DNA of 11,095 nucleotides from Paenibacillus sp. (GTDB lineage: Bacteria > Bacillota > Bacilli > Paenibacillales > Paenibacillaceae): NCBI GenBank assembly GCA_029256665.1, contig JAQSXN010000064.1, positions 1 to 11,095 on the forward strand. Direction: 5' to 3'. How positions within the stretch are numbered: position 1 is the stretch's first letter; each line of letters opens with the position of its first letter. The notes below the pieces were generated by a model. It did not search any database, was not told where the DNA came from, and worked only from the letters and a program-made list of their open reading frames with translations. Position numbers and translations under genes: made by a program. Shown here in pieces: positions 1 to 7,061 of this stretch.

Positions 1-1
1 G

Positions 2-1642
2 CTCATCGCCACGGATCCCGTATTCATCAAGCTGCTTTCGGACAACGGCGAGGAGCTGTCGCCCAGGTCCATCGTCGAGTTTTCGCGGCTCCTGAAGCAG
101 CTGTCCAACGTCAATTCCATCAATCATATCGTCTCGCAAATTTCACTCTATCACCAGCCCTCCCACATGATGATTTCCACGCATTACGGCGGGAGGAGGG
201 TGACATCGCCGGAGCAGCAGCAATGGCTGGAGCATACGGCCGTAACGAGCGGGACGGAAATTACGTACGTGCTTCCCGAGGATCCCGTCGCCGGCGACGA
301 AACGTTCGGCAGCCTGACGCATACGGACAGCGTGTCGATCATGCGCACGATGGATTTGTACAACAACGACCGCCGGGCGGACGTGGTCATCATCACGCTG
401 GACAAGAGCAAGCTGACAAAGCTGATGAGGTCGCTGCTGCCTTCTCCCTCGAGCGCGATCTACCTGCACAGCGATTATGGCAAGCTGATCGCGGGCACGG
501 GCAATCAGGACGGCGCGGACCATGCCGGGGCCTTCGGCGAAAGCGCGCCCGGGCAGCCGATGACGGTAGACGGCAAGCTCATGGTAGCGATTGATTCGCC
601 TTATTCCAAATGGCGTCTGACGCTCATACAGCCCGTCAAAGAGCTGTATGCCCAGACGGATCAGCTGCGGCTGTTTACGGTAGGCATCATTGCCGTCAGC
701 GTACTGCTCGCGCTGGGCATTTCGTGGATCGTGTATATTGGGATCGCTTCTCCCGTCGACAGGCTGTACAAAGGGATGAAGAGGCTGAGCATTGGGAACA
801 TGAACATCCAGCTGGAGAACAAACGGAAAGACGAGCTCGGCTATTTGACGGAAGCGTTCAACCGGATGGTGGTGGACCAGCGACGCCTGATCGAGGAGCA
901 TTACGAGCAGCAGCTGAGGCTGGCCAAGACGGAGCTGAAGTTTTTGCAAACGCAGATTAACCCGCATTTTCTGTATAACACGCTCGATTCCATCAATTGG
1001 ACGGCCAAAAACTACGAAGCCGACGAAATCAGCGAGATGGTATTGAATTTATCCCGCTTTTTCCGCCTCAGCTTGAACAAAGGCAAAGAAGTGTTCACGA
1101 TCGACGAAAGCCTGTCCCACCTCCATTACTACATCCGGATTCAGCAAATCCGGTTTCTGGACAGCTTTACGGTGCAATACGACATCCAGGAGCAATGCCG
1201 GACGGTGCCGATCATGAAGCTGCTGCTCCAGCCGCTCGTGGAGAATGCGATTCTTCACGGCATGGAGGGGTTGACCGAAGGCGGTCTGCTGGTGATCTCC
1301 AGTTGGATCGATAACGGCGAGACGATTCATATCATGGTGCGCGATAATGGCCCCGGCATGTCCGAGGAGCGCTTGTCGTACATTCGGCAGGAGCTAGCGC
1401 TGCTGAGCCGTCGAGAGGACGATCTTTTCACATCGGAAGAGGAGCATAAGGATTTGTTCGGCTTGCGCAATGTCATGACCCGAATCAAGCTGTATTATGG
1501 CCGGGAGGCCGGGCTTGCCGTCGAAAGCGCCAAGGGCGAAGGGACGTCGGTCGCCATATCGCTGCCGCTTGCCCGCTGCAGGGAAAGCTTCGCCGTCGCT
1601 CCGGTCCGCCGCACTTTGGAACAAGGGGAGAGATCCGCATGA
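2..1642 (+). CDS. Sensor histidine kinase, YesM-like, 5' end outside window
   Basis: The frame is open from the first bases of the window through an ATG at 167, so the real start lies upstream and 167 is an internal methionine. The visible part begins with about 220 residues of extracytoplasmic sensor, probably dCache-like (inference). A hydrophobic membrane segment follows at about nt 671-745 (VGIIAVSVLLALGISWIVYI), then a HAMP linker (about 746-905, ending in DELGYLTEAFNRM). The His_kinase block contains QINPHFLYNTLDS, with the phosphoacceptor His codon at 965-967. The ATPase domain shows an N-box (QPLVENAILHG, about nt 1229-1261) and a G1 box (DNGPGMS, from nt 1343). This is the LytS/YesM class of kinase, which autophosphorylates and passes phosphate to a partner regulator. 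The stop overlaps the next start (ATGA), so the two genes are translationally coupled. The ligand is unknown; a carbohydrate-linked signal is inferred from the transporter and hydrolase downstream. Confidence 0.93.
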   Translation, partial: LIATDPVFIKLLSDNGEELSPRSIVEFSRLLKQLSNVNSINHIVSQISLYHQPSHMMISTHYGGRRVTSPEQQQWLEHTAVTSGTEITYVLPEDPVAGDETFGSLTHTDSVSIMRTMDLYNNDRRADVVIITLDKSKLTKLMRSLLPSPSSAIYLHSDYGKLIAGTGNQDGADHAGAFGESAPGQPMTVDGKLMVAIDSPYSKWRLTLIQPVKELYAQTDQLRLFTVGIIAVSVLLALGISWIVYIGIASPVDRLYKGMKRLSIGNMNIQLENKRKDELGYLTEAFNRMVVDQRRLIEEHYEQQLRLAKTELKFLQTQINPHFLYNTLDSINWTAKNYEADEISEMVLNLSRFFRLSLNKGKEVFTIDESLSHLHYYIRIQQIRFLDSFTVQYDIQEQCRTVPIMKLLLQPLVENAILHGMEGLTEGGLLVISSWIDNGETIHIMVRDNGPGMSEERLSYIRQELALLSRREDDLFTSEEEHKDLFGLRNVMTRIKLYYGREAGLAVESAKGEGTSVAISLPLARCRESFAVAPVRRTLEQGERSA

Positions 1643-3246
1643 ATTTAATGATCGTCGAGGATGAGCTTCGGCTTCGCCAAGGGCTTGCAAACAACATTGC
1701 ATGGGAGGAGCATGGCATCGAGGTGGTGGGACTCGCCGCGAACGGCGTGAAGGCGCTGCGTCTCTCGGAGAGAAAGCGGCCGGACATTATGCTGATCGAC
1801 GTGCAGATGCCGGAGATGGACGGTTTGACGCTGGTACGCAAGCTGCGGGAGCGCGCGGACGGCGGTGCCGCAATGAAGCTCATTATTTTGAGCGGCCATG
1901 ACGATTTCGGCTACGCGCAGGAGGCGATGGCTCACGGCGTGACTCAATATTTGCTGAAGCCGGCCGAGGAGGGCGAAATATTGGGAGCGGTGCTTGAAGC
2001 CGCACGCCAGCTCCGCGAGGAGCTGGAGAGGTGGCGGGAACAGTCGGAGCTGCGGGTAAAGTGGCTGGCGCATCTGCCGCATCTGCAGAGCGGCTTTTTC
2101 CAGCAATGGACGGCTGGTTTCTACGAGCCCGGAGAGGTGCTGCATAAATGCGAGGAGTACGGAATCGCGCTCTCGGAGCGGGATCGGATTGCCGTGGCGG
2201 TCGCGGACGTGGATCCCGTACCGGCAGGAGAGGAGCGGGTCGGGAAGGAAGACGCGCCTATGTGGCACTTCTCTCTGCAATGCTTGGCGAAGGAGCTGCT
2301 GCCCGTCCCGTCTTGCTGGGTAGGCTCGGATCGGCAGGGCTGCACGCTGCTCGTATTTGCCTTGCCGCCGGAGGAGGACGAAGGGGAGTTCACCCTTCGG
2401 GTGCAGGCGTCGGTCGTTCAGCTGCTCTCCCGGGCCCGAGAGACGCTGGGTTTGACGGGGAGCGCGGGCATTAGCGCGGGGGCCGGCGGCATCGGCGAGA
2501 TGAGCGTCTTGTATGCGCAGGCTTGCCGCGCGCTGCAGGAAAGAATCGTGTATGGCCGCGACATTGCCATCCCTTACCGGGAGACGGAGCGGCCGCGGCA
2601 AGGCGTCCAGCCCCGGCCGAGCCTCGAGAAGGCGCTCGAGATCGCGCTCGAGCTTGGCGACGAAGCGGGGGCGCTGGAGGCGCTGCAGGGGCTATGGGAC
2701 GGGAGTCTGGAGGCCGCCGATTCCGCCGGCGATATGCACGAGGCCGTGTTTTATTTGAGCAGCCTGTTCATCCGAATGATCCAGAAGCAGGGCTGGACGA
2801 TCAATCAAGTTGCGGGCGACGACATCGCATTCTTCGAGAATGTGAGGCTGCTTACGAGCAAGGAGCAGACGCGTGCTTGGCTGACTAGAATGGCGGGTCA
2901 TATTTGCGCGTATTTGCAACGTCAGCGGCGAACGACCAGCAACGGGCTCGTCCGATCGATATTGGCGATCGTCGATCAGGAAATCGACCGGGATATTACG
3001 CTGCATACGGTGGCGGACAGGCTGTTCGTCAATTCCTCCTACGTCAGCCGCCTGTTTAAGCAAGAGACGGGCGTAGCGTTCTCGGCTTACGTACTGGAGA
3101 GGAAGATGGAGCGAGCCAAAGCCATTCTTCAGGACGGAGGGAAGGTGTACGATGCGGCCCGGCTAGTCGGCTATCGCGACGTCAGTTATTTTACCAAAGT
3201 GTTTCGGAAATATTGGGGAATTACGCCGGGAGGCTTAAAGGCGTGA
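1639..3246 (+). CDS. Response regulator with REC and AraC-type DNA-binding domains, YesN-like
   Basis: This is a 535-residue cytoplasmic transcription regulator and the cognate partner of the overlapping kinase. The N-terminal receiver domain spans about residues 1-125. It has the acidic pocket E7/D8, phosphoacceptor D54 in MLIDVQMPEMDG, S85 in LSGHDDFGYA and K107 in LLKPAE. A poorly conserved middle region (about 130-430) is usual for YesN proteins of this length. The C-terminal AraC domain (about 437-535) has two helix-turn-helix units, about 455-475 (VADRLFVNSSYVSRLFKQ) and 503-524 (AARLVGYRDVSYFTKVFRK). The start is supported by AAGGGGAG at 1623-1630, 8 nt upstream. The C-terminus ends TPGGLKA, where the family more often has TPxxYR, a minor deviation. 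It is expected to activate the importer operon that starts at 3441; that target is inferred from position only. Confidence 0.95.
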   Translation: MNLMIVEDELRLRQGLANNIAWEEHGIEVVGLAANGVKALRLSERKRPDIMLIDVQMPEMDGLTLVRKLRERADGGAAMKLIILSGHDDFGYAQEAMAHGVTQYLLKPAEEGEILGAVLEAARQLREELERWREQSELRVKWLAHLPHLQSGFFQQWTAGFYEPGEVLHKCEEYGIALSERDRIAVAVADVDPVPAGEERVGKEDAPMWHFSLQCLAKELLPVPSCWVGSDRQGCTLLVFALPPEEDEGEFTLRVQASVVQLLSRARETLGLTGSAGISAGAGGIGEMSVLYAQACRALQERIVYGRDIAIPYRETERPRQGVQPRPSLEKALEIALELGDEAGALEALQGLWDGSLEAADSAGDMHEAVFYLSSLFIRMIQKQGWTINQVAGDDIAFFENVRLLTSKEQTRAWLTRMAGHICAYLQRQRRTTSNGLVRSILAIVDQEIDRDITLHTVADRLFVNSSYVSRLFKQETGVAFSAYVLERKMERAKAILQDGGKVYDAARLVGYRDVSYFTKVFRKYWGITPGGLKA

Positions 3247-3280
3247 GATAAAATGACATATATGTATCATTGACGACAAT

Positions 3281-3321
3281 CTTGAACCGCTTTCATGACG
3301 AAAGCGGTTCGGGTTTTTTTT
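3281..3321 (+). terminator. Intrinsic terminator after the two-component operon
   Basis: A perfect 10-bp stem pairs AACCGCTTTC (3285-3294) with GAAAGCGGTT (3300-3309) around the 5-nt loop ATGAC. Four more pairs, two of them G-U, extend it outward (CTTG 3281-3284 with CGGG 3310-3313). An uninterrupted run of eight T follows at 3314-3321. This is a textbook Rho-independent terminator, 35 bp after the regulator stop. It separates the regulatory genes from the importer genes, which therefore need their own promoter. Confidence 0.93.
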
Positions 3322-3348
3322 GTTGCGCGTGGAAAACCCGACATCAAA

Positions 3349-3374
3349 GTACCAAAAACAGTAATGGCTGTACC
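3349..3374 (+). promoter_or_regulatory. Candidate AraC-type operator: GTACC direct repeat with 21-bp period
   Basis: GTACC occurs at 3349-3353 and again at 3370-3374, exactly 21 bp apart and in the same orientation. It lies just upstream of the weak promoter of the importer operon. AraC-family dimers commonly bind two direct half-sites about two helical turns apart, so this fits an activator site for the adjacent regulator. Similarity outside the 5-bp core is low, and the assignment is an inference. Confidence 0.3.
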
Positions 3375-3386
3375 CTATTAACCCTC

Positions 3387-3415
3387 TCGGAACGGGACTA
3401 CAATTTTGGTATAAC
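3387..3415 (+). promoter_or_regulatory. Candidate sigma-A promoter of the importer operon
   Basis: TATAAC at 3410-3415 resembles a -10 box and would leave a leader of about 20 nt before the permease Shine-Dalgarno. With a 17-bp spacer, the -35 position (3387-3392, TCGGAA) is a poor match to TTGACA. A weak -35 fits an activator-dependent promoter. TATTAA at 3376-3381 is an alternative -10 with an even weaker -35. The terminator just upstream makes a promoter in this interval necessary; its exact position is uncertain. Confidence 0.35.
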
Positions 3416-3426
3416 CAGCAAAGAAC

Positions 3427-3433
3427 GAGGGGG
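3427..3433 (+). promoter_or_regulatory. Ribosome binding site that fixes the permease start at 3441
   Basis: GAGGGGG lies 7 nt before ATG 3441. The same frame is open further upstream to an ATG at 3270, but that start would sit before the terminator and lacks a ribosome binding site. Position 3441 is therefore chosen. Confidence 0.85.
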
Positions 3434-3440
3434 AAATCGA

Positions 3441-4397
3441 ATGAAAAGCGAGACGGCAATGGCCGAAACGCCTCCAACCAAACGCGGATATTCCGCGAGG
3501 CTGGCGGCCGATATAAGGCGGGATTGGGATTTGTACGCGCTGCTTGTGCCGGGAATCGCGTTCCTGCTGTTGTTCAAATACGCCCCGATGTACGGCATTA
3601 CGATCGCGTTCAAGGACTTCAACATCTTCGACGGTTATGCCGCGAGCCCATGGGTGGGCTGGAAGCATTTCTCGAAGCTGTTCAGCTCCCCCGACTTTCT
3701 GCACGTCTTCGAGAACACGATCATCATCAGCTTCCTGAAGATCGGCATTCTGTTCCCGCTGCCCATCGTCATCGCCCTGATGCTGAACGAGCTCAGAAGG
3801 ATGCTGTTCAAGAGGGTCGTGCAGACGGTCATCTATCTGCCTCACTTCCTCTCCTGGGTTATCGTCAGCGGCTTGTTCATCGACCTGCTCTCGAGCAACG
3901 GCGGTCTCGTCAACAAAGCGATGGCGGCTCTCGGCATGGAGCCGATCTCGTTCTTCCTCGATAACGACGTCTTCCGCAGCGTGCTGATCACGTCGGCCGG
4001 ATGGAAGGAAACGGGCTGGAGCACGATCGTCTACCTCGCCGCCTTCGCGACCATCGATCCCGGCTTGTACGAAGCGGCCAAGATCGACGGGGCGGGACGA
4101 ATGAGGCAGCTCTGGCATATTACGCTTCCCGGCATTGCCCCCATCATCCTGCTCATGTTCATCCTTCGGCTCGGCAACATTCTGGAGGCCGGCACGGAGC
4201 AAATTCTCGTCATGTACAATCCGACCGTGTACAAGGTGTCCGACGTCATCGGCACGTACGTGTATCGGATGGGGATCGGCAATCAGGATTACAGCTTCAC
4301 GACCGCCGTCGGCGTGTTCGAATCGGCTATCGCGTTCGCGCTCGTCATCGCGGGCAACTCGCTTAGCCGCAAATATTTGCAACGGGGCATCTGGTAG
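3441..4397 (+). CDS. ABC sugar transporter permease, LplB-like
   Basis: This 318-residue inner-membrane protein belongs to the MalF/UgpA-type (BPD_transp_1) permeases of the LplB branch. A polar N-terminus of about 30 residues is followed by about six hydrophobic segments. The first is about residues 31-57 (LYALLVPGIAFLLLFKYAPM), and the PMYGITIAFKDFN stretch typical of LplB proteins follows. The EAA loop that contacts the ATPase starts at about residue 211 (EAAKIDGAGRMRQLWHITLP) and is intact, including the conserved G. It is the first gene of the importer operon; only 15 nt separate its stop from the next start. It pairs with the downstream permease to form the channel. No ATPase is encoded here, so a shared MsmX-type ATPase is likely (inference). 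Related family members import oligosaccharides or their derivatives; the substrate here is unknown. Confidence 0.95.
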   Translation: MKSETAMAETPPTKRGYSARLAADIRRDWDLYALLVPGIAFLLLFKYAPMYGITIAFKDFNIFDGYAASPWVGWKHFSKLFSSPDFLHVFENTIIISFLKIGILFPLPIVIALMLNELRRMLFKRVVQTVIYLPHFLSWVIVSGLFIDLLSSNGGLVNKAMAALGMEPISFFLDNDVFRSVLITSAGWKETGWSTIVYLAAFATIDPGLYEAAKIDGAGRMRQLWHITLPGIAPIILLMFILRLGNILEAGTEQILVMYNPTVYKVSDVIGTYVYRMGIGNQDYSFTTAVGVFESAIAFALVIAGNSLSRKYLQRGIW

Positions 4398-4412
4398 AAA
4401 GGGGAGCGGACC

Positions 4413-5282
4413 ATGAAAACTTCGATGTCGGAAAAGCTGTTCAACGGCTTCAACTACTTGTTTTTTGTCGGGCTTGGACTTACGACGCTGCTTCCCTTCG
4501 TTAATCTGATCGCAAAGTCCTTCAGCGGCGAAGCGGCCGTCATCTCCGGGAAGGTGAACCTTCTTCCTGTCGGCTTTCAAACGGGGACGTATCTGTACGT
4601 GCTTCGGAACGACCTGTTCCTGAACGCCCTCAAGACGTCCGTCGTGCTCGCGGTCGTCGGAACCGCGGTCGGCTTGTTCCTTACCACGATCACGGCTTAT
4701 CCGCTGTCCCGCGTGCAACTAAGGGGACGCAAATGGCTTCTGCTCATGTTCATCTTTACCATGCTGTTCAGCGGCGGACTTATCCCCACTTACCTGCTCA
4801 TGCAGGAGCTTGGCCTCATCAACAAGCTTCCGGTGCTGTTCCTCCCCGCGGCCATCAACGTGTTCAACATGCTGATCATCAAAAATTATTTCGAGGAGCT
4901 GCCGGACGGGCTGGAGGAATCCGCCAAGCTGGACGGGGCCAGCAACATCCGCATCCTGTTCTCCATCGTGCTGCCGCTGTCCCTGCCGGTGCTGGCGACG
5001 ATCGCGTTGTTCTTCGCCGTCGCCTTCTGGAACGATTATTTCGCGGCGATGATCTACATTACCGATCAGGACCTGAAGCCGCTGCAGCTATTCCTGAAGG
5101 AATTGCTCGTCTCGTCCAGCGGAGAGTTTCTGAAGGACAACGTGGACGCGGCGCTCAACACGACGCCCCAGTCGATCCAGGCCGCTTCGATCATGCTGGC
5201 GACGCTGCCCATCCTGTTCGTGTATCCGTTCCTGCAGAAATATTTCGTCAAGGGCGTGCTCGTAGGTTCCGTCAAAGGATAA
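4413..5282 (+). CDS. ABC sugar transporter permease, YtcP-like
   Basis: This 289-residue inner-membrane protein is the MalG/UgpE-type partner permease. AAAGGGGAG at 4398-4406, 6 nt before the ATG, supports the start. The first membrane segment is about residues 15-36 (LFFVGLGLTTLLPFVNLIAK), with further segments across the protein. The EAA loop begins at about residue 168 (EESAKLDGASNIRILFSIVL), with S in place of the second A, which is common in this branch. The C-terminus YPFLQKYFVKGVLVGSVKG is the standard YtcP-family ending, so the gene is complete. It is translated from the same message as the upstream permease and should form the heterodimeric channel with it. The function as importer subunit is firm; the substrate is not known. 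Confidence 0.95.
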   Translation: MKTSMSEKLFNGFNYLFFVGLGLTTLLPFVNLIAKSFSGEAAVISGKVNLLPVGFQTGTYLYVLRNDLFLNALKTSVVLAVVGTAVGLFLTTITAYPLSRVQLRGRKWLLLMFIFTMLFSGGLIPTYLLMQELGLINKLPVLFLPAAINVFNMLIIKNYFEELPDGLEESAKLDGASNIRILFSIVLPLSLPVLATIALFFAVAFWNDYFAAMIYITDQDLKPLQLFLKELLVSSSGEFLKDNVDAALNTTPQSIQAASIMLATLPILFVYPFLQKYFVKGVLVGSVKG

Positions 5283-5402
5283 TAGGCTATTCGACCAATC
5301 TTCTGAAGGGCGGTGATGCTATCTCGTAAGGTCCGGCCGGAACGGGAAACGCCGCCGGATCCGGCAGTATGCTTCGACCATTATGAAACGGGAGGTTCTT
5401 CT
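5283..5402 (+). other. 120-nt leader between permease and binding-protein genes, with possible hairpin
   Basis: No separate gene is seen here. TCCGGC (5332-5337) can pair with GCCGGA (5354-5359), which could give a small GC-rich hairpin in the mRNA before the lipoprotein gene. An AAGGG (5306-5310) lies 5 nt before an in-frame ATG at 5316, a possible but disfavoured upstream start. No run of T follows the hairpin, so it is not an intrinsic terminator. No convincing promoter is visible. Confidence 0.4.
5390..5395 (+). promoter_or_regulatory. Ribosome binding site that decides the lipoprotein start at 5403
   Basis: GGGAGG lies 7 nt before ATG 5403. This start places the lipoprotein signal peptide directly at the N-terminus. 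The alternative in-frame starts at 5313/5316 would put about 30 charged residues in front of it. Confidence 0.85.
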
Positions 5403-6920
5403 ATGAGAAAAAGGTCCGTCATCGCCATTTTTGCCGCTTGTACTCTACTTCTAGCCGCCTGCAGCGGCAACAACGCTTCGCCGTCCTCGTCCCCTTCGGC
5501 AAGCGCCAGTCCGGAAGCTTCCGCTCAGCCTAGCGCGGATAACGGGGGCGGCGAGAAGCCCGAGCTGACAATGCTCATGCAATACGGGTTGTTCGATCCC
5601 AACGTGGATCCGGCAGGCAAACAAGTCGAGGCGTTAACCGGCTATAAGACGAAATACGAGATGCTGCCGGCCGAGAACGCCGACGAGAAGCTGAACCTGA
5701 TGGTGGCCAACAAACAAAACTTCGACGTCATGAAGCTGGGCTCCGCCCAGTTCTACAAGCTGGCGACCGCGGGGGCGCTGGAGCCGCTCGATGAGCTGAT
5801 CGAGCAGCATGGCCCGAACATCAAAGCCGCGATTAAGGAGGATTCGTGGAAGAGCGCGACGATCGACGGCCAAATCTTCGCGATTCCGGAGACCGGCTCC
5901 GGCATTAGCGTCGGGGAGGAGCTCGTCGTCCGCCAGGATTGGATGGATGAGCTGGGCTTGCAGACGCCGACGACGCCCGATGAGCTGTACGAAGTGCTGA
6001 AAAAAATCAAGGAAGCGAAAGGCATCGTGCCGCTCACGGGAACGAAAGACTCCATCTACGGCGACATCGCGACCGCGTTCGGCGTCATCAACGAATGGAC
6101 CGACATCGACGGCAAGCTGGTGCATAAGGCGGAGCTGCCGCAGATGAAGGAATTCCTGACCTTCATGAACAAGCTGTACAGCGAAGGACTGCTGGATTCC
6201 GAAATGCCGATCAACACGAGCGCCAAGGCAATCGAGAAGTTCGCCAGCGGCAACGCGGCGATGTATAAGCTCGCATGGTGGAGCGCGTCGAGCGCGGAGG
6301 CCGCGCTCGTGAAGAACTTCCCCGAAGCGAAGATCGGCATCATTCCGTACTTGAAGGGCAAGGACGGGAAGGCGTCGGTCGGCGTCAATCTCGCGACGAC
6401 CTGGTTCATCGCCGTGCCGAAGGTATCCAAGCTGAAGGAGGACGCGATCAAGCTGATCGACGCCAAGCTGGAGAAGGAGACGTTCAAGCAGCTGGCGATC
6501 GGCGAGGAAGGCGTGCACCATGAGTTTAAGGAAGAAAAATATTATCCGCTCTTGCCGAAGTTCAACGACGACCTGACAAACGCGAGCGTGTACATGACCG
6601 GCGTCGACGAGCATAACTATCCGACGTATTGGCAAGCGCGCGTCCGCAAGGATCCGGTTCTGCAATCCTATTACGAGGCGTTCCAGGCCAACGCCGCCGC
6701 GACGAACATCGTCGTGGATCCGATGTCCGTCTCGCCTCCAATCGACGCGGTGTCCAAGAACAAGCAGAAGCTGACCAAGCTGTTGGACGATCAAGTACTG
6801 ATGTACATCGCGGGTTCGGAGAAGATCGCCGATTACGATACGTTTCTCGCTAAATGGATGGCCGAGGGGGGCACGGATTCGATCCAGCAGGCGAACGAGT
6901 GGTATCAGTCGACGAAGTAA
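5403..6920 (+). CDS. Extracellular solute-binding lipoprotein of the sugar ABC importer (family 1)
   Basis: This 505-residue lipid-anchored protein binds the imported solute outside the membrane and delivers it to the two upstream permeases. The start at 5403 gives a classic lipoprotein signal peptide: MRKR, a hydrophobic core, then lipobox LAAC with C20 as the lipidated residue. A Ser/Ala/Pro-rich spacer (about residues 24-48) links the anchor to the folded domain, which starts near KPELTMLMQYG. The body resembles LipO/LplA-type proteins of Paenibacillus. Seen directly are EPLDELIEQHGPNIK, the SVGVNLATTWFIAVP stretch and the EGVHHEF segment near residue 375. Placement after both permeases is usual for this branch. 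The 120-nt gap before it may let its expression differ from theirs. The ligand is most likely an oligosaccharide, but the sequence does not identify it. Confidence 0.95.
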   Translation: MRKRSVIAIFAACTLLLAACSGNNASPSSSPSASASPEASAQPSADNGGGEKPELTMLMQYGLFDPNVDPAGKQVEALTGYKTKYEMLPAENADEKLNLMVANKQNFDVMKLGSAQFYKLATAGALEPLDELIEQHGPNIKAAIKEDSWKSATIDGQIFAIPETGSGISVGEELVVRQDWMDELGLQTPTTPDELYEVLKKIKEAKGIVPLTGTKDSIYGDIATAFGVINEWTDIDGKLVHKAELPQMKEFLTFMNKLYSEGLLDSEMPINTSAKAIEKFASGNAAMYKLAWWSASSAEAALVKNFPEAKIGIIPYLKGKDGKASVGVNLATTWFIAVPKVSKLKEDAIKLIDAKLEKETFKQLAIGEEGVHHEFKEEKYYPLLPKFNDDLTNASVYMTGVDEHNYPTYWQARVRKDPVLQSYYEAFQANAAATNIVVDPMSVSPPIDAVSKNKQKLTKLLDDQVLMYIAGSEKIADYDTFLAKWMAEGGTDSIQQANEWYQSTK

Positions 6921-6979
6921 CAAGCGAGGGCAAGAGCCCAAAGCAAGGACAAGAAACGAAAGTCATCCTAGAGCATTTC

Positions 6980-7019
6980 GGCAAACAAGCGGCTGCGCAT
7001 AGCGGGCTGCTTGTTTGCC
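6980..7019 (+). repeat. Stem-loop downstream of the binding-protein gene
   Basis: GGCAAACAAGC (6980-6990) pairs perfectly with GCTTGTTTGCC (7009-7019). Three more pairs, one of them G-U, continue inward (6991-6993 with 7006-7008), giving a 14-bp stem with a 12-nt loop. No T-run follows on either strand, so it is not a standard intrinsic terminator. A 3' stabiliser for the upstream mRNA or a partial terminator are both possible. Confidence 0.7.
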
Positions 7020-7051
7020 AAGCGATCATGCAAACCAATTCGGTGAAGGAT

Positions 7052-7056
7052 GGTGG
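7052..7056 (+). promoter_or_regulatory. Weak ribosome binding site favouring GTG 7062
   Basis: GGTGG lies 5 nt before GTG 7062. The in-frame ATG at 7050 has GGTGAAGG directly abutting it, with no spacing. The first stop upstream in frame is at 7044-7046, so the start must be 7050, 7062 or the later ATG 7083. Position 7083 would remove most of the charged signal-peptide region. Confidence 0.45.
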
Positions 7057-7061
7057 ATGAT

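Larger units (their letters stand above)
6921..7061 (+). other. 141-nt gap between the binding-protein and hydrolase genes
   Basis: No gene, intrinsic terminator or recognisable promoter is visible. The only clear structure is the stem-loop listed separately. The hydrolase gene may be co-transcribed with the importer, with the hairpin as a processing or stability element. It could also have an activator-dependent promoter that is not obvious by eye. Confidence 0.5.

Noticed and set aside
3252..3271. AT-rich imperfect palindrome AATGA...TCATT just after the regulator stop
   Set aside because: The symmetry is broken by two extra bases. It lies between a stop codon and a terminator, where an operator would have little to control, and AT-rich palindromes of this size are common.
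3282..3296. A sequence resembling a catabolite-responsive (cre) element
   Set aside because: It is one base too short for the cre pattern and is fully accounted for as the left arm and loop of the intrinsic terminator. It also lies upstream of the importer promoter region.
3270..3440. N-terminal extension of the first permease to the ATG at 3270
   Set aside because: The extension would be encoded through the terminator hairpin and its T-run, has no Shine-Dalgarno, and adds residues not typical of the family. ATG 3441 has a good ribosome binding site.
3378..4718. A 446-residue minus-strand open frame across both permeases
   Set aside because: It spans two unrelated plus-strand genes and their gap, with composition typical of an antisense shadow (Asp/Glu/Arg-rich, no hydrophobic core).
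5634..6941. A 435-residue minus-strand open frame opposite the solute-binding protein
   Set aside because: It is Arg/Leu-rich without domain motifs and is fully explained as a shadow of the lipoprotein gene.
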